Source: Cellvibrio sp. OA-2007
GTDB lineage: Bacteria; Pseudomonadota; Gammaproteobacteria; Pseudomonadales; Cellvibrionaceae
Length of the DNA stretch: 64,000 bases
NCBI RefSeq assembly: GCF_000953825.1
Contig: NZ_BBUL01000096.1
Coordinates: 186,001 to 250,000 of the forward strand
Direction: 5' to 3'
Numbering within the stretch: the stretch's first letter is position 1; the number at the start of each line of letters is the position of its first letter. Under the pieces are notes generated by a model. That model was given only the letters and a program-made list of their open reading frames with translations. It was not told the DNA's origin and ran no database searches. Below are positions 56,887-64,000 of this stretch, in pieces. Position numbers and translations under genes: made by a program.

Positions 56887-57846
56887 ATGAAATTATTTCT
56901 GTGTTGCGGCCTCGCGCTAGTGCTGGCTGCACAACTTAGCGGCTGCAGCGACAAACCTACCAATCTCGCCTTGGGCACGCTGGAGCGCGACCGCATTGTG
57001 CTCAAAGCAACTGCCGCCGAGATCATCACCCAACTACCCATTAGCGAAGGCAGCGAGGTGCACGCGGGGGATTTATTGCTACAGCTCGATGATCGCCGCC
57101 AACAGGCGTTAGTCGCCAAGGCCGCTGCCAATCTCGCCAGCGCCCAGGCCAATCTCACTAAATTGCAAAACGGCGCACGGCCGGAAGATATCGCCGCCGC
57201 CCGCGCGCAGGTAAAAGGCGCGGAAGCGCAATTAGTTGAAGCGCAAAAAACCTTTGCCCGTTCGGAAACTCTGGTGAGCAGAAAACTCGTCGGCGCCGCT
57301 GAGCTGGATAGTGCCCGCGCCAAACGGGATTCGGCGCAGGCCAGTTTGGATAAATCCCGCGACAATTTATTACTGCTCACCAACGGCACCCGTGAGGAAG
57401 ATTTACAGCAGGCCGAAGCGCAAGTGGCGCTGGCGCAAGCCGCACTGGAATTGGAACAGTACAATTTAGGCGAGCTGAGTATTCGCGCCACTGGCGCGGC
57501 GCGGCTGGATCATCTGCCCAAACACCTGGGCGAACGCACCAGCATCGGCGAAGCGGTGGCCACACTACTGGCCGACAAAACACCCTACGCGCGGATCTAT
57601 GTGCCGGAGACTCATCGCCTGACGCTCAGTTCCGGGCAGGAATTGGTTGTGCATGTGGATGGTCTCGAGCAGCCGCAAACCGGCAAGCTGCGCTGGATCT
57701 CCCAAGATGCTGCGTTTACGCCCTACTTTGCGCTGAACTCCAGCGATCGCGCCCGCTTGGTGTATTTGGCAGAGGTGCAGTTACCCGACTCAGCCGCTAA
57801 CTTACCCAGCGGTTTACCCGTACAGGTTGAGCTGCCCCATGACTGA
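56887..57846 (+). CDS. HlyD-family periplasmic adaptor, lipoprotein type
   Basis: 319 residues from ATG 56887 (CAGGGG upstream). The lipobox AQLSGC places it on the periplasmic face of a membrane. A biotinyl-lipoyl-like half (LPISEGSEVHAGDLLLQLDD) is followed by a long alpha-hairpin with two Ala/Gln-rich helices (about 65-180) and a beta-barrel domain (ARIYVPETHRLTLSSGQELV). It would link the inner-membrane ABC transporter to an outer-membrane channel. Its stop overlaps the ATPase start by eight bases. Confidence 0.9.
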   Translation: MKLFLCCGLALVLAAQLSGCSDKPTNLALGTLERDRIVLKATAAEIITQLPISEGSEVHAGDLLLQLDDRRQQALVAKAAANLASAQANLTKLQNGARPEDIAAARAQVKGAEAQLVEAQKTFARSETLVSRKLVGAAELDSARAKRDSAQASLDKSRDNLLLLTNGTREEDLQQAEAQVALAQAALELEQYNLGELSIRATGAARLDHLPKHLGERTSIGEAVATLLADKTPYARIYVPETHRLTLSSGQELVVHVDGLEQPQTGKLRWISQDAAFTPYFALNSSDRARLVYLAEVQLPDSAANLPSGLPVQVELPHD

Positions 57847-58813
57847 TCCGGCAATGCGTGATACCGCAAATCAGTGGGCGATAGAAACCCGTGGTATGAG
57901 CCGCCGCTTTGGCGATTTTGTCGCGGTCGATCAGCTGGATTTATGCATCCCCTATAAAACCATTTACGGCTTTCTGGGCCCCAATGGCTGTGGCAAATCC
58001 ACCAGCATGCGTTTAATTACCGGCCTGCTCACCCCGAGCGCGGGCGACATTCGTGTCTTGGGCATGGAGATTCCGGCGCAGGCAGAACTGCTGCGCCGTC
58101 GCCTCGGCTATATGACACAAAAGTTTTCCCTCTACGATGATTTAACCGTGCAGGAAAACCTGCGTTTTATGGCGCAGATCTACAACCTTGACAGCCGCAG
58201 CGTCAAACAACTGATCGACAGCCAGCTCAGCCGCTATCAACTCAACGAGCGCAAAACCCGCCTGGCCGGTTCACTCAGCGGCGGCCAGCGCCAGCGTTTG
58301 GCACTCGCGGCGGCGACCTTGCATCAACCGGAATTATTGATTCTGGATGAGCCAACTTCAGCGGTAGATCCGGAAAACCGGCGCGACTTTTGGGAAAAAC
58401 TGTTCGACCTGTGCGATGGCGGCACCACCATTTTGGTCTCCACCCACTATATGGACGAAGCCGAGCGCTGCCATGGCTTGGCGATTATGGAGAGCGGAGT
58501 GAAACGCGCCGATGGCGCACCCGCGCAACTGATGCGCGAGCTGGGCGCTCGCGTGGTAGAAATCGACGGCGAGAATTTGCGCCTGCTCAAACAACAATTG
58601 GGCGAGCTGCCGGAAGTAGTCTCCACAGCACAACAGGGCACCCATCTGCGTGTGCTGATTAAAGAATCAATCGAAGACCCCGAGCGCTGGCTGCGTGAGG
58701 TGCACCCGCAACTGGTGCACGACCGTCAAATCCACGCCGTGCGCCCCAGCCTTGAAGATGTTTTTGTGCACTGCACCGGCAGCCACGCCAGCAGCGGGGG
58801 TGCTCGTCAATGA
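57839..58813 (+). CDS. ABC transporter ATP-binding protein
   Basis: 324 residues from ATG 57839; ATG 57854 is also possible. Walker A GPNGCGKST, signature LSGGQRQRLALA, Walker B LLILDEPTSAVDP and the H-loop STHYMDEAERC are intact. The C-terminal about 80 residues form a regulatory extension common in ABC-2 exporters (YbhF/YhiH-like). It partners the permease that follows. Confidence 0.92.
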   Translation: MTDPAMRDTANQWAIETRGMSRRFGDFVAVDQLDLCIPYKTIYGFLGPNGCGKSTSMRLITGLLTPSAGDIRVLGMEIPAQAELLRRRLGYMTQKFSLYDDLTVQENLRFMAQIYNLDSRSVKQLIDSQLSRYQLNERKTRLAGSLSGGQRQRLALAAATLHQPELLILDEPTSAVDPENRRDFWEKLFDLCDGGTTILVSTHYMDEAERCHGLAIMESGVKRADGAPAQLMRELGARVVEIDGENLRLLKQQLGELPEVVSTAQQGTHLRVLIKESIEDPERWLREVHPQLVHDRQIHAVRPSLEDVFVHCTGSHASSGGARQ

Positions 58814-58841
58814 ATGCACTTTTAATGGAAGGAAAGTGGCA

Positions 58842-59951
58842 ATGAATGCGCTAAGCCAAAGCTTGCAGCGCATCGGCGCGATTATCTTTAAAGAACTGCG
58901 CCAACTGATCCGCGACCGCCCTACCTTTGGCATGGTGGTGATGGTGCCGCTGATCCAGCTATTGCTGTTTGGTTTTGCCATCAATACCAATGTGCGCGAT
59001 TTACCCGTGGGGCTAGTGGACTTGAGCCATACCCAAACCGCGCGCGCCTTGGTGAGCGACCTTGGCGCCACCCAAGTGGTGCGCTTCACCCAAACCTATC
59101 AAACCCCGGCGTTGGCCGAAGAGGCGATACGGCGCGGCCATGTGCATGCAGTTTTAGTCATCCCTGAAGATTTCGGCCAGCGCCTGCAAGACCAGCGTGC
59201 CATCGCCCAATGGCTAATTGACGGCTCCGATACCATGGTCGGCAATGCGCTACTCGCGCTCCAGCAAATGCCCTTCGCCAGCGGGTTTGAAGCCCAGCCC
59301 AGCAGCCGCAAAAACACCTTTGAAGTGGCGCTGTTTTTTAACCCCGAGCGGCGCTCGGCAATCAATATTGTGCCGGGGCTGGTGGCGATTGTGCTCACTA
59401 TGACTATGGTGATGTTCACCTCGGCAGCGCTGGTGCGTGAACGGGAGCGCGGCAATTTGGAACTGCTCATCACCACGCCGGTACGCTCCAGCGAGATTAT
59501 GATCGGCAAAATTGTGCCCTATGTATTTGTCGGGCTGATTCAAATGACGATTATTCTCGGCCTCGGCCATGTGATTTTTGCTGTGCCGATTAATGGCCGC
59601 CTCGACCAGCTGGTGCTCGGTGTATTTGCTTTTATCAGCGCCAGTCTGACCCTCGGTTTGTTGGTATCCACTATCGCCAAAACCCAATTGCAGGCAATGC
59701 AGCTCACCGTGTTTCTGCTAATTCCCTCCATCCTGCTCTCCGGTTTTATGTTCCCCTACGAGGGTATGCCCGAAGCAGCGCAGTGGATTGCCGAGGCATT
59801 GCCGGCAACGCACTTTATCCGCATGGTGCGCGCCATTGTGCTGCGCGGTGCAACGCTGGAAGATTTACAGCCAGATTTGTGGTGGTTAATCGGCTTTACC
59901 GTAATTGGGGTCATTGCTGCAGCAAGTCGATTCAAAAAACGGCTGGACTGA
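58842..59951 (+). CDS. ABC-2 type permease
   Basis: 369 residues from ATG 58842 (GGAAGG upstream). An N-terminal membrane helix (MVVMVPLIQLLLFGFAIN) is followed by a large periplasmic domain of about 150 residues and then five further helices, with the ABC-2 motif RERERGNLELLITTPVRSSEIM and a short LSGFMFPYEGMPEAAQWIAEALPATHF. This is the YhhJ/YbhR type of exporter subunit. Substrate unknown; drug or lipid-like molecules are typical. Confidence 0.9.
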   Translation: MNALSQSLQRIGAIIFKELRQLIRDRPTFGMVVMVPLIQLLLFGFAINTNVRDLPVGLVDLSHTQTARALVSDLGATQVVRFTQTYQTPALAEEAIRRGHVHAVLVIPEDFGQRLQDQRAIAQWLIDGSDTMVGNALLALQQMPFASGFEAQPSSRKNTFEVALFFNPERRSAINIVPGLVAIVLTMTMVMFTSAALVRERERGNLELLITTPVRSSEIMIGKIVPYVFVGLIQMTIILGLGHVIFAVPINGRLDQLVLGVFAFISASLTLGLLVSTIAKTQLQAMQLTVFLLIPSILLSGFMFPYEGMPEAAQWIAEALPATHFIRMVRAIVLRGATLEDLQPDLWWLIGFTVIGVIAAASRFKKRLD

Positions 59952-60143
59952 CAGATCGCGTGGACCAACATATCGCCTGAATTAATAAGGCATATAGCTA
60001 AACAGATCAGTTTTGGCACCAAATTCACTTTTTGGATATAGCAATTCAAAGTAAAAATTAACTCTTTTATAGCTGACACCTTGTGATTGCACATAAATCA
60101 ACCTAGACTGCACAACATCAATTATGTGAACTGGTTCGCACTT

Positions 60144-61148
60144 ATGCTCAAGCACGTTTCTGCCGTTTTAGCGCTGATAGTTTCCGCCCAAGCTGGCGCG
60201 ATTAGCATCGATTTAGGCCCGGCCACCGGCTACAACCTCTTTATTAAAGAGAACTTCAGCCAGCCGGGGGCTGACTCGCAAGGCAAAATCGCGATTGGTG
60301 GCAACGCCAATATCGGCCAATACGATGTAGGTGTGAACTATGAGCCGGGCACCAAGCGCGATGGTTTGCAGTTTTGGACTGAGCCGGGCAAATATTCTGA
60401 TGTACTTGTCGTGGGCGGTAACCTGACCACCACTCAGTGGGCTTGGGGAAATATCAAGGGCAATCTGGTTCTGGGCGGTCAGCTCACCGCTGGGTCTAGC
60501 AAAAATGCCGTACTGGGCACCACCACCAAAGCTACCCCGATTGACTTCAATGCTGCCTTTGACCAATTTAATCTACTCTCGCAAGCGCTTGCAGGCCAAA
60601 GCAATACCGGTGGGCTGGAGTTTAAATACAATAACTGGCTGATGCTGGATGGCAGCGCCAATAACGATGTTTACTTCACCAGTATCACCGGCCAAATGCT
60701 CGCTAACGCAACCGATCTGACCGCACCGGGGCTAGATAAAAACGATACGCTGGTAATTAACGTCAGTGGCAAAAATATTAATTTCGACTCGCTCAATTAC
60801 GGCAGGCGTGAATCTTTTGCCGCACTGGATATGTCGGCCAGCCATATTTTGTATAACTTTTTTGAAGCAGAGAACATCACCTTTAGTGGCGGAATCAAAG
60901 GCAATATCCTCGCGCCCAACGCGAACTTCACCTTTCTGCAAGGCGATTTAAGCGGTCAGGTAATCGCTAAATCCTGGACCGGTGGCTGGGGAGCCCAAGC
61001 AAATTTATGGGATGGCTTTTTTGTTCCACCGGTCGATATCCCACCACCCGCTACACCACCGCAAGTCAGCGTGCCCGAGCCCTCCGCCGTACTTTTGCTT
61101 TTGGCAGGACTATTCGCGTTGGTGCTAATCCGCCGCAAACGCGCATAA
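60144..61148 (+). CDS. PEP-CTERM choice-of-anchor A protein
   Basis: 334 residues from ATG 60144. A signal peptide ends near QAGAIS. The central domain has IDLGPATGYNLFIKENF, SQGKIAIGGNANI, DVLVVGGNLTTTQW, GNILAPNANFTFLQGDLSGQ, as in the choice-of-anchor A family. The C-terminus is a PEP-CTERM sorting signal: VPEPSAV, a hydrophobic stretch, then RRKRA. It would be processed by an exosortase, which is not in the window, and placed at the cell surface or in matrix. Followed by its own terminator. Confidence 0.88.
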   Translation: MLKHVSAVLALIVSAQAGAISIDLGPATGYNLFIKENFSQPGADSQGKIAIGGNANIGQYDVGVNYEPGTKRDGLQFWTEPGKYSDVLVVGGNLTTTQWAWGNIKGNLVLGGQLTAGSSKNAVLGTTTKATPIDFNAAFDQFNLLSQALAGQSNTGGLEFKYNNWLMLDGSANNDVYFTSITGQMLANATDLTAPGLDKNDTLVINVSGKNINFDSLNYGRRESFAALDMSASHILYNFFEAENITFSGGIKGNILAPNANFTFLQGDLSGQVIAKSWTGGWGAQANLWDGFFVPPVDIPPPATPPQVSVPEPSAVLLLLAGLFALVLIRRKRA

Positions 61149-61170
61149 GCTGATTCCATAACAATCTCAA

Positions 61171-61207
61171 AGCTGCTATCAACACTGCTTGGTAGCGGCT
61201 TTTTTTA
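61171..61207 (+). terminator. Terminator of the PEP-CTERM gene
   Basis: AGCTGCTATC (61171-61180) and GGTAGCGGCT (61191-61200) pair with three G-U pairs around a ten-base loop, followed by seven T. Confidence 0.85.
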
Positions 61208-61280
61208 TTATGAGTATTCGCTACACTGTGGATCGTCTATCAACGCTTGCAGTCGCAGGCCACACCGAATAGGGATTCAT

Positions 61281-62192
61281 ATGAAAGTCGATAATATTCT
61301 ACAAACCATTGGCAACACCCCCCACGTTCGCATCAACCATTTATTCCGCAGCGATATCGAAGTCTGGATGAAAGTCGAGCGCTTCAACCCCGGCAGCAGC
61401 ATCAAAGATCGCATTGCGTTGGCGATGATTGAAGATGCCGAAGCCAAGGGTCTGATCAATCCAGATACCGTGATTATCGAACCCACCTCAGGTAATACCG
61501 GTATTGGCCTGGCGCTGGTGTGCGCCGTAAAGGGCTATCGCCTGATTCTCACCATGCCGGAATCCATGTCGGTCGAGCGCCGCAAAAACATGAAAGCACT
61601 GGGCGCAGAATTGGTACTCACGCCAAAAGAGCTCGGTATGGGCGGCTGTATCGCCAAGGCCAATGAGCTGCTCGCGGAAAACGCCAACAGCTGGATGCCA
61701 CAACAATTTAACAATGCAGCTAACGTGGAAGTGCATCGCAATACTACCGCGCGCGAAATTCTCGCCGACTTTCCCGATGGACTGGACTATATGATTACCG
61801 GCGTAGGCACCGGCGGGCACATCACCGGCTGCAGCGAAATTCTTAAGCAGGCCTACCCCAACTTTCAAACCTTTGCCGTAGAGCCAGAAAAATCGCCAGT
61901 GATCAGCGGCGGCGAAAAAGGTTTACATCGCCTACAAGGAATCGGCGCCGGTTTTATTCCGCAAGTCTTAAACAAAGAAACCCTCGACGGCACTATTCTG
62001 GTGAGCGAAGCCGACGCGTTTGAAATGGCTCGTCAATGCGCACTCAAGGAAGGTATTTTTGTTGGTATTTCGTCTGGTGCGACGCTTGCCGCCGTTGCAC
62101 AAAAACAAGCTGATATGCCCTCCGGCAGCCGCGTTATTATCTTTAGTTACGATACCGGCGAGCGCTACTTGTCGATTGAAGATTTGTTTTAA
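61281..62192 (+). CDS. cysK: Cysteine synthase A
   Basis: 303 residues. PLP enzyme that makes cysteine from O-acetylserine and sulfide. The Schiff-base lysine is in [10 protein letters not shown], the substrate loop is PTSGNTGIG, and the PLP phosphate loop is [15 protein letters not shown] lies six bases before the ATG. The C-terminus is a little shorter than in E. coli CysK. It is monocistronic; after it a hairpin lacks a T run. Confidence 0.93.
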   Translation: MKVDNILQTIGNTPHVRINHLFRSDIEVWMKVERFNPGSSIKDRIALAMIEDAEAKGLINPDTVIIEPTSGNTGIGLALVCAVKGYRLILTMPESMSVERRKNMKALGAELVLTPKELGMGGCIAKANELLAENANSWMPQQFNNAANVEVHRNTTAREILADFPDGLDYMITGVGTGGHITGCSEILKQAYPNFQTFAVEPEKSPVISGGEKGLHRLQGIGAGFIPQVLNKETLDGTILVSEADAFEMARQCALKEGIFVGISSGATLAAVAQKQADMPSGSRVIIFSYDTGERYLSIEDLF

Positions 62193-62216
62193 GTAACCCT
62201 GCAGCTATACCAAGTA

Positions 62217-62247
62217 CATACAGAGGCGATAAGCTGCCCTCTGTATG
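62217..62247 (+). other. Hairpin after cysK
   Basis: CATACAGAGG (62217-62226) pairs fully with CCTCTGTATG (62238-62247), loop 11 bases. There is no T run, so it is a possible stabiliser or rho-dependent end. The remaining 158 bases to the next gene hold nothing I can support. Confidence 0.5.
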
Positions 62248-62405
62248 GCTTGCCCGCACAAACACCCGATAAGAATTGCTACAAAGATGGTTTATTGCGC
62301 TATGGTTATGGACTAGATCAGGTAAAAAGTGCCAAATTCAGTCGCTACAGCATTCAAAGATTTTCTTTTTGCATCAATGGAATGATCGCTTTTAAAGGTG
62401 AAAAA

Positions 62406-64000
62406 ATGCGGGTTTGCAAAAACATACAGCCATATTTCTCCACCCTATGCATGGTGCCGATAATAGGTTTTTCCACCAGCGTATTTTCAGCCAATTATTT
62501 TGATCTGAGTCTGGATGAGTTATTACAGGTGCAGATCACCGGCTCGACATTAAAAAACGAATCCTACAAAACCGTTCCCTCACCAGTCACCGTATTTGAA
62601 CGCAAAGAAATAGATAATTTGGGCGTTGATTACCTCTACGAATTAATCAATCTGGTGCCCGGCTATCAATTCAACCGCAATGCCGATAGCCCTTCGGGTT
62701 ATACCATGAGTTCACGTGGGCGCCGAATCAGTTCCGAGGCGCGAGAAATCTTGCTGTTAGTGGATGGCCGCGTCTTTTCCGACCCGCGCACCGGTGGCGC
62801 AGACGGCTCGCTACCACTGTTTCCCGTAGACCAAATCGAGCGGGTAGAAATTTTGCGCGGCCCAGGTTCCGCACTCTACGGTTCCAACGCATTAAATGGC
62901 GTTATTAATGTCATCACCCGCAGTAAAGAAAACAGTGTGGCTCTGCAAGTGGGCTCAGAAAATAGAGTCATGGTTTCCGCAGCAGCTTCAACTACATTTG
63001 AATCGGGCGATGCAAATTTACTGGCACGGTTTTATCAAGATTCCGGGCAGCAGTATTCAGTAGAAGATCCGTTCACAGCCACCCAAGTTGCAACGCAAGA
63101 TCCGCGACAAACTTACGATATAGACGGTGCCTGGCGCTATCACAACACCCAAGTGCGTGTAGCGTTTCACACTGCCGACTCGGAAGACTTTTACGTGGGC
63201 GGCACTATCGATAATGACGTCAACGAATATATTCAAACCTTGCGCCAAATCAGTGTGACGCAACAGCTTTCGTTGGCTGAGAATTTAAAGTCCTCGCTAT
63301 CTATCAGCTATCTGGATATCACTCAGGACACATCGTTTCCCATCGCACCCGAGGGCGCATTTCAAAGTATTAGCTCACCTGCAAGCGATGACAGTTTTAT
63401 CATTAAGGTGAAATTTGCGGGGTCTACCTATCGTATCAATACGGATCACGACCTGTGGTTAAGTGAATTAGACAGTGTGCAGTTTGGTTTGGACTGGCAT
63501 AAAAATAATGAAACAGATGCGTATGTAAAAAATAATTTTGATTTATTGCAACTCTACAACCAGCAATTCCCAATCACTTACTATGGTGACTTTACCCAGA
63601 TCACCCCCGTGGGCACCGAACAGTCACAAGAGGCATTGGGTATTTACACCCAATACCTGCGCAACATTCATAACACCAATTTAACCCTGGGGTTAAGGTT
63701 TGATGATTATGAAAATGTAGGCAGCCATATAAGCCCACGGCTCGGCATAGTTCACCAATTCAATACAAACCACACATTCAAATTACTTTATGGTGAAGCC
63801 TACAGAGCGCCCTCGCTCAGTGAGCAGGGTTTAATTAACAACCCTGTTCTATTGGGCAATGCCGAATTGAATTACGAGGTAGTTAAATCGATTGATGCTA
63901 TTTGGTTGCTTACTGGCGACAACAGCAGTTTCTCGGTGGATTTTTTTCAGCATCGCTATAAAAACCCGATTGAAACAGTGACACAAAATGAGCTTAGAAC
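62406..64000 (+). CDS. TonB-dependent receptor, cut by the right edge
   Basis: 531 complete codons from ATG 62406 (AAGGTG seven bases upstream), still open at the window end. A leader (LCMVPIIGFSTSVFSA) is followed by LSLDELLQVQITGSTLK, like the start of FepA/CirA-like proteins, then the plug with DNLGVDYLYELINLVPGYQ, LLLVDGRVFSD, EILRGPGSALYGSNALNGVIN, and barrel strands with GEAYRAPSLSEQG. It imports a siderophore, vitamin or glycan at the outer membrane; the ligand is not evident. Confidence 0.9.
   Translation, partial: MRVCKNIQPYFSTLCMVPIIGFSTSVFSANYFDLSLDELLQVQITGSTLKNESYKTVPSPVTVFERKEIDNLGVDYLYELINLVPGYQFNRNADSPSGYTMSSRGRRISSEAREILLLVDGRVFSDPRTGGADGSLPLFPVDQIERVEILRGPGSALYGSNALNGVINVITRSKENSVALQVGSENRVMVSAAASTTFESGDANLLARFYQDSGQQYSVEDPFTATQVATQDPRQTYDIDGAWRYHNTQVRVAFHTADSEDFYVGGTIDNDVNEYIQTLRQISVTQQLSLAENLKSSLSISYLDITQDTSFPIAPEGAFQSISSPASDDSFIIKVKFAGSTYRINTDHDLWLSELDSVQFGLDWHKNNETDAYVKNNFDLLQLYNQQFPITYYGDFTQITPVGTEQSQEALGIYTQYLRNIHNTNLTLGLRFDDYENVGSHISPRLGIVHQFNTNHTFKLLYGEAYRAPSLSEQGLINNPVLLGNAELNYEVVKSIDAIWLLTGDNSSFSVDFFQHRYKNPIETVTQNELR

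Noticed and set aside
1-64000. CRISPR arrays, rRNA, tRNA genes and insertion sequences
   Set aside because: Reading through the window gave no regularly spaced repeats, no transposase-like ORF and no sequence I recognise as tRNA or rRNA.

Overview
The window looks like a chromosomal segment of a polysaccharide-degrading gammaproteobacterium, most likely Cellvibrio or a close relative in the Cellvibrionaceae. The evidence is a glucuronoxylan cluster (GH67 alpha-glucuronidase, GH10 xylanase with a twin-arginine-type leader, CE2-type esterase), a secreted GH13 amylase with a carbohydrate-binding tail, serine-rich linkers in secreted proteins, TonB-dependent receptors, and gammaproteobacterial housekeeping genes (hrpB, polB, minCDE, argD-argF, cysK, oadGAB). 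Genus assignment is inference from gene content; no rRNA or tRNA gene was seen.

Layout. 1-10.5 kb: the start of an exported protein at the left edge, helicase hrpB, a TonB-dependent receptor, a large HPt-REC-REC protein with degenerate GGDEF and EAL domains, argD-argF, and a small periplasmic protein. 10.6-16.4 kb: secreted alpha-amylase, an EF-hand-like protein, a lytic transglycosylase, a SUKH-type protein and an outer-membrane-like protein. 16.4-31 kb: polB, a small lipoprotein, the xylan cluster with an orphan solute-binding protein and a membrane protein, then an operon of a RoxA-like dihaem cytochrome, a DUF1800 lipoprotein and a DUF1501 protein. 31-44 kb: HerA-like ATPase, YceI lipoprotein, exonuclease, minCDE (MinD apparently starts at TTG, MinE at GTG), a DUF3300 lipoprotein, an M50 protease, a CvfB-like RNA-binding protein coupled to an oxidoreductase, DUF1415/DUF1456 genes and a maltose-acetyltransferase-like enzyme. 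44-47.3 kb: the sodium-pumping oxaloacetate decarboxylase operon oadGAB.

47.3-54.4 kb holds the most interesting region: an EcoR124I-like (type IC) restriction-modification operon transcribed leftward as hsdM, hsdS, a 34-codon ORF, a RhuM-type wHTH stub, a BRO/DinD-like gene and hsdR. Every junction overlaps by a few bases. HsdS carries a TAEL tandem repeat of the kind known to alter target spacing. The only 100-base stretch between recognisable genes holds two adjacent inverted repeats directly before the wHTH gene. This suggests, without proving, a built-in control point separating modification (M, S) from restriction (R).

54.4-64 kb: a DUF350-DUF1190-glutathionylspermidine-synthase-like operon, an HlyD/ABC exporter operon, a PEP-CTERM choice-of-anchor-A protein, cysK, and a TonB-dependent receptor that runs off the right edge. 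Strong rho-independent hairpins separate many units.
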